DNA from: Clostridia bacterium
Lineage (GTDB): Bacteria > Bacillota > Clostridia > UBA1212 > UBA1255
DNA length: 44,019 nucleotides
Assembly (NCBI GenBank): GCA_017935905.1
Contig: JAGBGO010000019.1
Location: 1 to 44,019, forward strand
Direction of reading: 5' to 3'
Below the pieces are notes generated by a model. The model had not been told where the DNA came from. It did not search any database and was given only the letters and a program-made list of their open reading frames with translations. How positions within the stretch are numbered: the first letter of the stretch is position 1; each line of letters starts with the position of its first letter. Below, one piece after another: positions 15,767-23,409 of this stretch. The translations under genes and the position numbers were made by a program.

Positions 15767-16954
15767 ATGATGAAACAATTGTTGGCGATTCTGATAGGTA
15801 TATCGATGTATTTTACCCAAACTTCCGGCGCGGCGCCCGAAAGACAGTCTCGCTATGCCATTACGGATTTGGGCAATCCTGCCGCTTCCCATTACGCACA
15901 AACCACGCCAAGAACACCTTGGGATCTGGCGATGGATCAAGGGAAACTGTATATCGGCGCAGGGGATTACGATGCCAATTCCGGCAACACGCCGGTATAT
16001 GCCTGGAATTTGGAAAACGAAACTTGGGAGGAAACCGGAAGCATTTTAGACGAGGCAATCTCCAACTTCGCCAAGGTAGGGGAAACTTTGTATATTCCCG
16101 GTACGGATCCCACCACAGGCACTTGGGCGTATGGGAACTATTACCAAAAGACCGATGACGGGTGGCAAATCCGCGACAATTTGCCCGGGGCTGTCCATAA
16201 TTTCGATATCACAAACTATGAAGGCAGTCTTTTCTTTGGAATCGGTACCGCCAATGCCACTGTGTCCCCGGTAAAAATCTCCAAAGACGGGGGAAAAACG
16301 TATCAAGACGTGGCATTTTACCGAGAGGGAAAGAACCAAATCGGGGACGAAGCATACAAGTTCTTCCGAGTGTATAATTTCTTCCAGTTAAAAGGAGAAC
16401 TTTACTGTTTGTTTGCCGCCACCAAGAAGGATGATATCTACGAAACCGGATTCTATTGGTACACCGGAGACGTTTTTCAGCACACGGAGGGCACCGGTAT
16501 GAACCGAAAGCATTTATGGCAAGTGCTGATCGGTGAATCGGTCACTTTGAAAGATCGGTGTTATTTTGCAACGGGGCGGATGTACCAAACGGGAGATTTT
16601 CATACTTATGAGGAAATTGTTTTCCCGGGGCAGGACTACGTTACGGATTTCGTAACCGCAGGAGACTATTTGTATGTGCTTACCGCTAAACAAATCCGGG
16701 AAGAAACATACGTGAATACCCTGTGGCGTTTCGTGCCGGAAACAGGCACGAAGGTGCGATTGGTCGCTTTCCAAACAGAAGGCGGATTTGGATTAAGTTT
16801 GGAAAAAGACGGTGCCTCTTTCTTTGTGGGAATTGGCCATGGCAGCGATGCCGGACGGATTTTGAAGATTCAACCCAAAGGCTTTTTCACCCGCATGTTT
16901 GGGCTGCTTCCTCCGGATAGGTTAGACCCCATTCTGCCCGAAGACTGGTCATGA
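15767..16954 (+). CDS. Secreted protein with propeller-like repeats, unknown function
   Basis: About 395 residues, starting at ATG 15767 or ATG 15770; no Shine-Dalgarno sequence precedes either. A signal peptide is seen (MMKQLLAILIGISMYFTQTS, then GAAPERQ). The mature part has repeated short blocks such as GKLYIGAGDYD, GETLYIPGTDP, GSLFFGIGTAN, GDYLYVLTAK and ASFFVGIGHGSDAGRI, spaced roughly 45-60 residues, as in Kelch- or sialidase-like beta-propellers. No catalytic motif is recognised. The last 68 bases overlap the convergent Gfo/Idh/MocA gene. A role in glycan binding is possible from neighbouring exported proteins but is not shown. Confidence 0.75.
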   Translation: MMKQLLAILIGISMYFTQTSGAAPERQSRYAITDLGNPAASHYAQTTPRTPWDLAMDQGKLYIGAGDYDANSGNTPVYAWNLENETWEETGSILDEAISNFAKVGETLYIPGTDPTTGTWAYGNYYQKTDDGWQIRDNLPGAVHNFDITNYEGSLFFGIGTANATVSPVKISKDGGKTYQDVAFYREGKNQIGDEAYKFFRVYNFFQLKGELYCLFAATKKDDIYETGFYWYTGDVFQHTEGTGMNRKHLWQVLIGESVTLKDRCYFATGRMYQTGDFHTYEEIVFPGQDYVTDFVTAGDYLYVLTAKQIREETYVNTLWRFVPETGTKVRLVAFQTEGGFGLSLEKDGASFFVGIGHGSDAGRILKIQPKGFFTRMFGLLPPDRLDPILPEDWS

Positions 16955-17879
16955 TGGCCATAATGTCTTGTGTGTAGGGGAGCAGCATCCGGCTATGGTC
17001 GCCGGAACGTACGGCATCTTCCATATCCGTCATTTCATAATATAAAGCATTTTCCCGGGCGCCGGCGATAATTTCCTCCACGGTGCCCGTTTCCGCATCT
17101 ACCCAAATGGCCCTGTCCCCGCGGGGATATTCCATTATTTCTAAATAACCTCGGTCAAAACTGACCATAGCTCGCTTGGGCTGCTTGGAGTGAAGAGAAA
17201 GGGCGATGGTAGCCATCTGTCCTACGTCGTTTTGGAGTAAAATGGTGGCTTGTTCATCTACGCTGGTTGCGCAAGGCAACATCTGACTTTTTATCTTGGT
17301 AGGGCAAGTATCCATAAAACTGCGGGCAAAGCTTAATGCGTACACCCCGATATCCAGCAAAGCACCGCCTGCTAAATTTCGGTTAAAAAAGCGATTGTTC
17401 ATATCGTAGGGTTTAAAACTGCCGAAATTCAGGGTAATCATCTGGACTTTTCCAAAATCCCCGGCACGCGCCCGCCGCCATAATTCTTTGTAAAGGGGCA
17501 TGTGCCAGATAGTCATGGCTTCGGCTAACACCAACCCTTTTCCGGCGGCCAGTTCTGCCATTTCGGAAAGCTCCCGGCTGTTTAGCGTAATGGATTTCTC
17601 CACCAGCAAATGCTTTCCGTTCTCTAAGGCGCGCTTCATAAAAGGATAGTGGGTGTTGTGGGGGGTGGTGAGATAAATAATATCCACGTTGGGGTCGGTA
17701 AAAAGGTCGTCGATGCAATCGTGCACTTTTTCTACATCGTACTTTTGACCAAATGCCACGGCTTTCTCGTAGGTGCGGTTGGCAACACCGTAGAGTTTCT
17801 TGCCCATTTTACCCAGCGTAACCGCCATTTCGTTGGCAATCACACCGGTACCCAATACCGCCCATCTTAACTCGTCCAT
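16887..17879 (-). CDS. Gfo/Idh/MocA-family NAD(P)-dependent oxidoreductase
   Basis: 330 residues. The N-terminal Rossmann fold begins LRWAVLGTGVIANEMAVTL, followed by YLTTPHNTHYPFMKRAL and HLLVEKSITLN, whose EK is the family's catalytic lysine motif. The C-terminal alpha/beta domain carries GGALLDIGVYAL. Such enzymes oxidise or reduce sugars, inositols or dihydrodiols. ATG 17879 is chosen because a GTG three codons upstream lies inside the AGGAGGT ribosome site. It is the last gene of a minus-strand run behind lrgAB and rmuC, 12 bases after lrgB. The substrate is unknown. Confidence 0.88.
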   Translation of the reverse strand: MDELRWAVLGTGVIANEMAVTLGKMGKKLYGVANRTYEKAVAFGQKYDVEKVHDCIDDLFTDPNVDIIYLTTPHNTHYPFMKRALENGKHLLVEKSITLNSRELSEMAELAAGKGLVLAEAMTIWHMPLYKELWRRARAGDFGKVQMITLNFGSFKPYDMNNRFFNRNLAGGALLDIGVYALSFARSFMDTCPTKIKSQMLPCATSVDEQATILLQNDVGQMATIALSLHSKQPKRAMVSFDRGYLEIMEYPRGDRAIWVDAETGTVEEIIAGARENALYYEMTDMEDAVRSGDHSRMLLPYTQDIMAIMTSLRAEWGLTYPEEAAQTCG

Positions 17880-17891
17880 TCCAGGCACCTC

Positions 17892-18584
17892 CTACATGAA
17901 ATTCGCAAAAATACCGGCCACCCCTACGGTCAGCAGTCCGGAGATCACAATGGAAAGGCTGCTCATGGCGCCTTCAATTTCCCCGATTTCAAAAGCTTTT
18001 GCCGTGCCTAATGCATGGGAAGCGGAGCTGATGGCGATGCCCACCGCAATCTTCTCCCGAATCCGGAAACAGCGACAGATGACTTCCGCTAAGAGATTTC
18101 CCAGTACGCCGGTAATGAGAATAATCGTTACGGTAATGGAAACGTAGCCGCCAAATTCCTGGCTGATACTCATGCCGATGGCAGTAGTTACGGATTTGGG
18201 AAGGAACGTGATGTACTCTTCGTGGGAGAGGCTGAAAATGGCACACATGCCCAGTACGCTGCCCAAACTGGTGAGTACGCCGGAAACAATGCCTGCCAGC
18301 ACTGCCACGTAATTCTTCTTCAGCAGTTCAAATTGCTGGTACAAAGGTACCGCCAAACACACGGTGGTGGGGGTGAGCAAGTAATGGAGATAATGGGCGC
18401 CTTGGTAGTAGGTGTCGTAATCAATGTTGAAAATGACGAGAATGGCAATAATGATGCCGACGGAAATTAAAGTAGGATTGAAAACGGCCCATTTCAGTTT
18501 CTTCTTCAGGAACAACCCAAAACTGTAGGCGGCAAGACTTAGCAGCACGCCGAAATAAACGGATTCGATTAAAAATTCACGCAT
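17892..18584 (-). CDS. lrgB: LrgB/CidB family membrane protein
   Basis: 230 residues, about seven hydrophobic segments. The LrgB signature segments LTPTTVCLAVPLYQQFELLK, FLPKSVTTAIGMSISQEFGG and AISSASHALGTAKAFEIGE are clear. LrgA and LrgB form a membrane pair first tied to control of murein hydrolase activity and cell death, with relatives acting in pyruvate or glycolate transport. It overlaps lrgA by 8 bases, so the two are co-translated. SD GGGAGG precedes ATG 18584. Confidence 0.93.
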   Translation of the reverse strand: MREFLIESVYFGVLLSLAAYSFGLFLKKKLKWAVFNPTLISVGIIIAILVIFNIDYDTYYQGAHYLHYLLTPTTVCLAVPLYQQFELLKKNYVAVLAGIVSGVLTSLGSVLGMCAIFSLSHEEYITFLPKSVTTAIGMSISQEFGGYVSITVTIILITGVLGNLLAEVICRCFRIREKIAVGIAISSASHALGTAKAFEIGEIEGAMSSLSIVISGLLTVGVAGIFANFM

Positions 18585-18945
18585 CTTCTTTGCCTCCCTT
18601 CTTCTTGAGGCGCAGAATCAGTTGGGTGACCCAGCCGGAAACCACCATCACCAGCAGTGTGGTGATCACGGTAATGGTGACGTAAATCAGCCAATTGTCT
18701 TTAATGATGCCCCAGGCGGTCATCAATCCCACTGCGGAAGGGATAAACAGCACGGGCATAATTTCAATGAGAAAAAGACTGACGTCTTTCACTTGGTCCA
18801 ATTTGAGTACTTTACATTCCAGCGCCAAAAACAGCAAAATAATGCCGTAAATCCCCGCAGGAATGGGAAGGGGGATTATCCGATAGAGAATTTCCCCAAT
18901 AAAGGATAGGGTTAGAATAACGCCGAACTGTTTCAGATATTTCAA
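18577..18945 (-). CDS. lrgA: LrgA/CidA family membrane protein
   Basis: 122 residues with four hydrophobic helices; LPIPAGIYGIILLFLALECK and FIPSAVGLMTAWGII are family motifs. It is the holin-like partner of LrgB. The start is TTG 18945, ten bases after AAAGGAG; an ATG just after the ribosome site is out of frame and too close to be used. The charged tail LRLKKKGGKEDA is cytosolic. It sits 16 bases after rmuC and probably shares its transcript. Confidence 0.9.
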   Translation of the reverse strand: MKYLKQFGVILTLSFIGEILYRIIPLPIPAGIYGIILLFLALECKVLKLDQVKDVSLFLIEIMPVLFIPSAVGLMTAWGIIKDNWLIYVTITVITTLLVMVVSGWVTQLILRLKKKGGKEDA

Positions 18946-18961
18946 GGTTTAGCATACTCCT

Positions 18962-20209
18962 TTATTCTTCCTCGGAACTTTCCGGGGAGATTTCTGTAAA
19001 ATCTGCCAGTTCCGGAATGGGATCCGGTTGGGGTGCTCCCATTGCCGGAAGAGATTCCACCCGATTCAGGCTCTTGTGAATGATGTCATTTCGGTGCTTG
19101 GCGTCGCCTAACACTTTGCCGGCCTCGTCAATCTTCTTCTGGGCTTTGGTGAGTAAATCTTCAAATTTGCCGTACTGGGCCTTCACTTTCACCAAAAGGG
19201 TGCGCACTTCTTCCGCCTTGCGGTTAATGGCTACGGTGCGGAAGCCCATAGCAAGGGAGTTTAAGAGTGCCGCAATGGTGGAAGGCCCTGCAATCATCAC
19301 GGAATGCAAACTGCGAATCTTGGCGACCAATGCTTCATCTCCTGCAATTTCTGCGTACAAACCTTCTGTGGCCAAGTACAAAATGGCAAAAGAGGTAGTT
19401 TCAGGTTCGTGAATATAACCGCTTACGTCTTTCGCTTCTGCCAGTACCCGGTTCTTCAAAGCTTTGCGGGATTCCGTCAGGCCGATTGTGTCCCCTGCAT
19501 CGGAGGCGGCAATTAAGCGGGCGTAATCTTCCATAGGGAACTTGGAGTCAATGGGCAGATAAATATGATTGCCGCCGTCTCCCGTAGGAATGCGCACGGC
19601 AAATTCCACCCGGTCCAATTTGCCGGGGTTGGTGGCTACGTTGGTATCGTACATATTGGGAATAATATCTTCTAAGATATTTTGCAACTGAGCCTCTCCC
19701 CATGTACCTCTTGCCTTTACGTTGGTCAGGATCCGGTTGAGGCCGCTGACGTTCTCTGTAACACCGCTGGAAAGTTCTTTCATCTCGCCCAAAGACTTAT
19801 ATACGTTCTCCAGCTGGTCGGAAACGGTTTTGAAAGACGCATCCAAACGGGTGGAAAGGGTTTGGGTGAGTTTCTCCTCCACGGTGCCCCGAATTTGATC
19901 CAGATTCTTCTGCAAAGTTTCCCGAATCAGTTCGTTTTCCTTCCGATTCTTGTCTTGAATATCCGTGAGGGCTTGGGTAACGGTTTGCAGCATCTTGTTC
20001 TGCTGTCCGTAGTTCTGTTCCGTCAATTTCTGCATTTGCTCGGACAATTTATCCAGGGCGGTCATAGTTTCTTTGTGCTCCATTTCGCACTGCTTAGAGA
20101 GCAACGCCAGTTCCCCGGACAGTTTTTGCGGTCCCGGATCTTTGCGAAGCAGCAACAGGACCACGAGTACTGTCAGCACAACCAATAGAATCAAAATCGC
20201 AATTTCCAT
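18962..20209 (-). CDS. rmuC: RmuC-family DNA recombination protein
   Basis: 415 residues. A single N-terminal membrane helix (AILILLVVLTVLVVLLLL) is followed by a long predicted coiled coil, then the RmuC nuclease-like domain with GTWGEAQLQNILEDI and LPIDSKFPMEDYARL. RmuC limits DNA inversions at short repeats. The tail is acidic, ending in ESSEEE. SD AAGGAG lies before ATG 20209, and the Dabb gene ends 10 bases upstream, so the two are probably co-transcribed. Confidence 0.93.
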   Translation of the reverse strand: MEIAILILLVVLTVLVVLLLLRKDPGPQKLSGELALLSKQCEMEHKETMTALDKLSEQMQKLTEQNYGQQNKMLQTVTQALTDIQDKNRKENELIRETLQKNLDQIRGTVEEKLTQTLSTRLDASFKTVSDQLENVYKSLGEMKELSSGVTENVSGLNRILTNVKARGTWGEAQLQNILEDIIPNMYDTNVATNPGKLDRVEFAVRIPTGDGGNHIYLPIDSKFPMEDYARLIAASDAGDTIGLTESRKALKNRVLAEAKDVSGYIHEPETTSFAILYLATEGLYAEIAGDEALVAKIRSLHSVMIAGPSTIAALLNSLAMGFRTVAINRKAEEVRTLLVKVKAQYGKFEDLLTKAQKKIDEAGKVLGDAKHRNDIIHKSLNRVESLPAMGAPQPDPIPELADFTEISPESSEEE

Positions 20210-20219
20210 AGCAGTCTCC

Positions 20220-20510
20220 TTACAGTTCGCAATCTAAAGCGATGACGGAAGCGGCCACACGACCGATATGGGCCTTTACTACGTCTACGTGGTAAGGGTC
20301 ATTTTGATATGTATCCAAATCTTCCCGGCTTTCCAAGTCTACTTGCAAAATAATATCATAAGAACGAGGGGAATGGAGAAAGTCAGCGCCCACAAAAATC
20401 CTCTTCGCAGTGGGCACACGGCCTTCCATTGAGCGAAGAATGGCGCAGGTTTCTTCTATGGACTCCTCGGTGGGATTGGCTAATTTAAAGCATACTGTAT
20501 GTCGGATCAT
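20220..20510 (-). CDS. Stress-responsive A/B-barrel (Dabb) domain protein
   Basis: 96 residues forming one Dabb ferredoxin-like fold: MIRHTVCFKLANPTEESI at the start, YDIILQVDLESREDLDTYQN in the middle and DPYHVDVVKAHI near the end. Dabb proteins are dimers; some are small-molecule cyclases or hydrolases, many have no known function. SD GGAGG precedes ATG 20510. It heads the minus-strand run toward rmuC, lrgAB and the Gfo/Idh/MocA gene. Confidence 0.88.
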   Translation of the reverse strand: MIRHTVCFKLANPTEESIEETCAILRSMEGRVPTAKRIFVGADFLHSPRSYDIILQVDLESREDLDTYQNDPYHVDVVKAHIGRVAASVIALDCEL

Positions 20511-20542
20511 AGGGTTTCCGCCTCCGGTAAAATATTTGTTCC

Positions 20543-20571
20543 ATTATACCACGAATAAGCGCCGGGTACAA
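20543..20571 (-). promoter_or_regulatory. Promoter of the Dabb-rmuC run
   Basis: On the minus strand TTGTAC (20571-20566) and TATAAT (20548-20543) are 17 bases apart, about 30 bases upstream of ATG 20510. Confidence 0.65.
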
Positions 20572-20613
20572 ACCGATATTTTACCGAAATTGTATCCGAC
20601 GCCTATTTTACCG

Positions 20614-20826
20614 TTACTTCGCCTCGGGAGAAATGGTTGCCATATCAATATCCATGGAGGGAAGAATATCCATATCCGGTGTTGCGCTTGCCGTAGGAGA
20701 AGCTGTGGTTCTGTCCGGCGTCATCGTTACGTGAAGATCGTCGTCTATTTTACGTCCGCATGCAGCAAAAGACATCACGGATGCTGCCACAGTGCCCAAA
20801 AGAAGCGCGCGTTTCAATTTATTCAT
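20614..20826 (-). CDS. Small lipoprotein of unknown function
   Basis: 70 residues. Basic N-terminus MNKLKR, hydrophobic core and lipobox FAAC with the lipidated Cys at 23. The mature part is only about 48 residues, low in complexity and rich in Thr, Ser, Pro, Asp and Met (TMTPDRTTASPTASATP, then DMDILPSMDIDMATISPEAK). No domain is recognised. The gene has a weak SD (AAGAGGAA) and lies alone between the Dabb promoter and the AraC gene. Confidence 0.7.
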   Translation of the reverse strand: MNKLKRALLLGTVAASVMSFAACGRKIDDDLHVTMTPDRTTASPTASATPDMDILPSMDIDMATISPEAK

Positions 20827-20858
20827 TGTAAATTCCTCTTTTCCTTCTGAAGGTTCTG

Positions 20859-20888
20859 CACAATTCGCCTGCTTTGGCGTGGATTGTG
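20859..20888. repeat. Inverted repeat upstream of the divergent AraC gene
   Basis: CACAATTCGCC at 20859-20869 pairs imperfectly with GGCGTGGATTGTG at 20876-20888. It lies between the lipoprotein start and the AraC promoter and might be an operator or simply a leader hairpin. Confidence 0.35.
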
Positions 20889-20940
20889 TACGGATATTTT
20901 TTGTAGGGGCAGATTAAATATACTGGAAAAGGTTTCTTGC

Positions 20941-20969
20941 TTGTTATTTTTTACAGAAATATGTATAAT
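20941..20969 (+). promoter_or_regulatory. Promoter of the AraC-family regulator
   Basis: TTGTTA (20941-20946) and a perfect TATAAT (20964-20969) are 17 bases apart, 37 bases before ATG 21007. Confidence 0.65.
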
Positions 20970-21006
20970 AAAGAAGTGGAAAATTTCGGAATGGGGATTG
21001 GTGGAA

Positions 21007-21852
21007 ATGCATATTCACGAACAAAGCTGGACGGCGACGTACAAGGAAACGTACTTAAACGGAAGCAGCGCATTCAACAAAAATCACTTGCATACCAATA
21101 TGCACCAGTTGATCTATGTGGTGGAAGGCGAATGCAACGTGTGTGTTTCAGACAAGATGTATCACGCCGGACCGAAAACCCTGATTGTGTTTAATAACAT
21201 TGAACGGCATTGGGTGCGTGTGCTGACCAAACCGTACAAACGTTACGTGGTGGATATTTCCGGTGATTTTTTGCGGTCGCTGCAACTGGGAAAAGAAATG
21301 ATGTCTCTTTTTAACTGTCGTACCAACGAGTTTCGATCTTGTATGGACATAAGCGATATGGATACGCGGGTGCGCGGATATTTAGACCGATTGGTTGAAG
21401 AAGATAAGAAGCAAGCGGAAATGGAATATACGTCAGACGTGGCGGCGTGCGTGTTGAAACTGCTGCTGATTGAGCTGTTCCGAACGAAGCGCCCCTATTT
21501 TCCCGATACCCATCACTTGCTGTATACGGAAATTTATCCGGTGAAACAGTATTTAGATAAACATTACGCAGAGAATATTACCATGGAACAGTTGTCGGAA
21601 TTGTTTCATATCAGTAAATCCGGTCTTACTCAGAAGTTCCGGGATCTCACGGGAGACAGTCCGAAACATTATTTAATGCTGTACCGTTTGGCTGTTGCCA
21701 AGTCCCTGCTTTACTCTACGGAATTATCCGTCAGTGAAGTTGCAGAGCAAACGGGCTTCGGTGACGTCAATAACTTTATTCGTTATTTCAAAAACGATAC
21801 CGGCGTTACGCCGCTTCATTATCGTAAGGTTATTATGAATCAAACGGACTGA
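21007..21852 (+). CDS. AraC-family transcriptional regulator with cupin sensor domain
   Basis: 281 residues. The N-terminal cupin-like domain (HLHTNMHQLIYVVEGECNVC, near 25-45) probably binds a sugar. The C-terminal pair of helix-turn-helix motifs runs from ENITMEQLSELFHISKSGLT to SVSEVAEQTGFGDVNNFIRY, with the family ending VTPLHYRK. ATG 21007 is chosen because the reading frame upstream codes an unlikely sequence and the promoter lies within it. It is encoded just before the exported glycan-type proteins and is the obvious candidate to switch them on. An 11-base direct repeat upstream of the next gene may be its binding site. Confidence 0.9.
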   Translation: MHIHEQSWTATYKETYLNGSSAFNKNHLHTNMHQLIYVVEGECNVCVSDKMYHAGPKTLIVFNNIERHWVRVLTKPYKRYVVDISGDFLRSLQLGKEMMSLFNCRTNEFRSCMDISDMDTRVRGYLDRLVEEDKKQAEMEYTSDVAACVLKLLLIELFRTKRPYFPDTHHLLYTEIYPVKQYLDKHYAENITMEQLSELFHISKSGLTQKFRDLTGDSPKHYLMLYRLAVAKSLLYSTELSVSEVAEQTGFGDVNNFIRYFKNDTGVTPLHYRKVIMNQTD

Positions 21853-21880
21853 TTGTTGTTTTTACATATTTTTAGCGTTG

Positions 21881-21950
21881 AATATGCGATAATTTGCAGA
21901 AAACCTATATTGTGTCTTTTTGAAAAATTTATTAACATTAATATGCGATA
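21881..21950. promoter_or_regulatory. Paired 11-base direct repeats, candidate AraC-type binding sites
   Basis: AATATGCGATA occurs at 21881-21891 and again at 21940-21950, start to start 59 bases. The first copy lies just upstream of TATATT (21906-21911), where a missing -35 box would be replaced by an activator. AraC-type regulators typically bind such direct repeats. Confidence 0.55.
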
Positions 21951-21973
21951 TAAATTTGAAAGGAGCAATATCG

Positions 21974-23392
21974 GTGAAGAACAAGGGTAAGATTATCGCC
22001 ACTATTGCAACTACAGCAATTAGCGCAGTTATGATTTTAATTGTATTGATTTGGGGCACGTGGCCTCAAGGTGTGCTTCCGGAAAGCGGAGATGAACCTG
22101 GTCTTCCGGGAACGTCTGAAGCCCCCGGCAGCTCTGCTGTACCTAATCCGGGTTGGGATTGGGGTACTTCCCAGGATCCTTCTGACAATCGGAGCTTAGC
22201 GGCAGGAGAGTCCCATTTATTCGGCAAAGAAGGCTGTTATACGTGGTGGACCAATGCACTGGCACTTCGTTTCGTAGGAGAGAAAGATCAAACCTACCTT
22301 TCGTTTGTGAATGAAGAAGGTCAGATGTCCGTTTCCTCTTACAACCATAAGACCGGCGAACGGGCGGATACCACATTAGCCAGCTTTGAGCGGGATGACC
22401 ACAACTCTGCAGCCCTTACCGTGCTTCCGGACGGAAGGGTATTGGCAGTTTACGCACGCCATAACAAAGATAAATTACTTCGGTGGAGAATTTCTCAGCC
22501 GGAGGATATCACGACTTTTGGACCGGAGGAAGTGCTTGGAAACGGCGGCGCCGTTACGTACATTCAGCTTCACCGCATTAACGATGCAGAATACCGGGTA
22601 TTTTACCGATACGGAAACTGTAACTGGGCCACCCGTATTTACAATTTTGTGCAGAATACATGGACGGAAGAAATCGTTTGGCTCCGCGAGCCGGACGGCG
22701 GCCAGTATTATTTGTGGACTCAGGAAGACAAAACGGTGGGTAAGATCAACGTATTTATGACCAGCCACCCTGTAAACGGAACGGACCAACACATTCGTTA
22801 CGGATACTTTGATGAGAAGGGCAATATTTGCACGCTGGATGGGAAAGGCAAAGGAAAGGTGCTGGGCTCTTTAAGTAAAGAAACCAACCCTGCATTGTCT
22901 CCCCGAGATTTCACCGTGGCTTTTGAAGCACCGGAGGGACTTTCCACCCGCTTGTACGACGTTTCTTTTATGGGTGACAAAGTGGCGGTATTGTTCGGTA
23001 CTTTCAAAGATGCCAAGGATAGTGAATACAGATATTGTTATTACGATACAACCAATAACAAATGGGTGACCAATGTGGTAACCACTTCCGGTCCGGCGGC
23101 CGTTGCCGGGAACCGATATTTCGGCGGTATTTCTTTTGATAAGAAGGATATGCAGACCTTGTACGTATCCAGACAAGTGAATAAGATCTGGCATATTGAA
23201 CGCTGGACGACCAAAGATTACGGTGCTACGTGGGAAAGTAAAGTATTGGTTGAGGCAGACCGTCAGGGAAGAGTTTTGATGCGTCCTGTCATTCCTTACA
23301 ACACCCACGAAGATATGGATTTTGTTTACATCGCCGGTCGGTATCCTACGTACTTGACCTATAACACGGATATTTATTCCTACGCAGAATGA
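21974..23392 (+). CDS. Exported BNR_4-type beta-propeller protein, possible polysaccharide lyase
   Basis: 472 residues from GTG 21974, nine bases after AAAGGAGC. One N-terminal membrane helix (IIATIATTAISAVMILIVLI) is followed by a Gly/Pro/Ser linker, then a propeller. The motif run CYTWWTNALALRFVGEKDQT, LASFERDDHNSAALTVLPDG and VLAVYARHNKD matches the BNR_4 family, which I recall as including ulvan lyases of families PL24 and PL25. The downstream KDG kinase and KDPG aldolase handle the products of such lyases. Lyase activity itself is inferred: a binding propeller would look the same at this level. Confidence 0.75.
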   Translation: MKNKGKIIATIATTAISAVMILIVLIWGTWPQGVLPESGDEPGLPGTSEAPGSSAVPNPGWDWGTSQDPSDNRSLAAGESHLFGKEGCYTWWTNALALRFVGEKDQTYLSFVNEEGQMSVSSYNHKTGERADTTLASFERDDHNSAALTVLPDGRVLAVYARHNKDKLLRWRISQPEDITTFGPEEVLGNGGAVTYIQLHRINDAEYRVFYRYGNCNWATRIYNFVQNTWTEEIVWLREPDGGQYYLWTQEDKTVGKINVFMTSHPVNGTDQHIRYGYFDEKGNICTLDGKGKGKVLGSLSKETNPALSPRDFTVAFEAPEGLSTRLYDVSFMGDKVAVLFGTFKDAKDSEYRYCYYDTTNNKWVTNVVTTSGPAAVAGNRYFGGISFDKKDMQTLYVSRQVNKIWHIERWTTKDYGATWESKVLVEADRQGRVLMRPVIPYNTHEDMDFVYIAGRYPTYLTYNTDIYSYAE

Positions 23393-23409
23393 TAGAGGAG
23401 GAGAGATTT

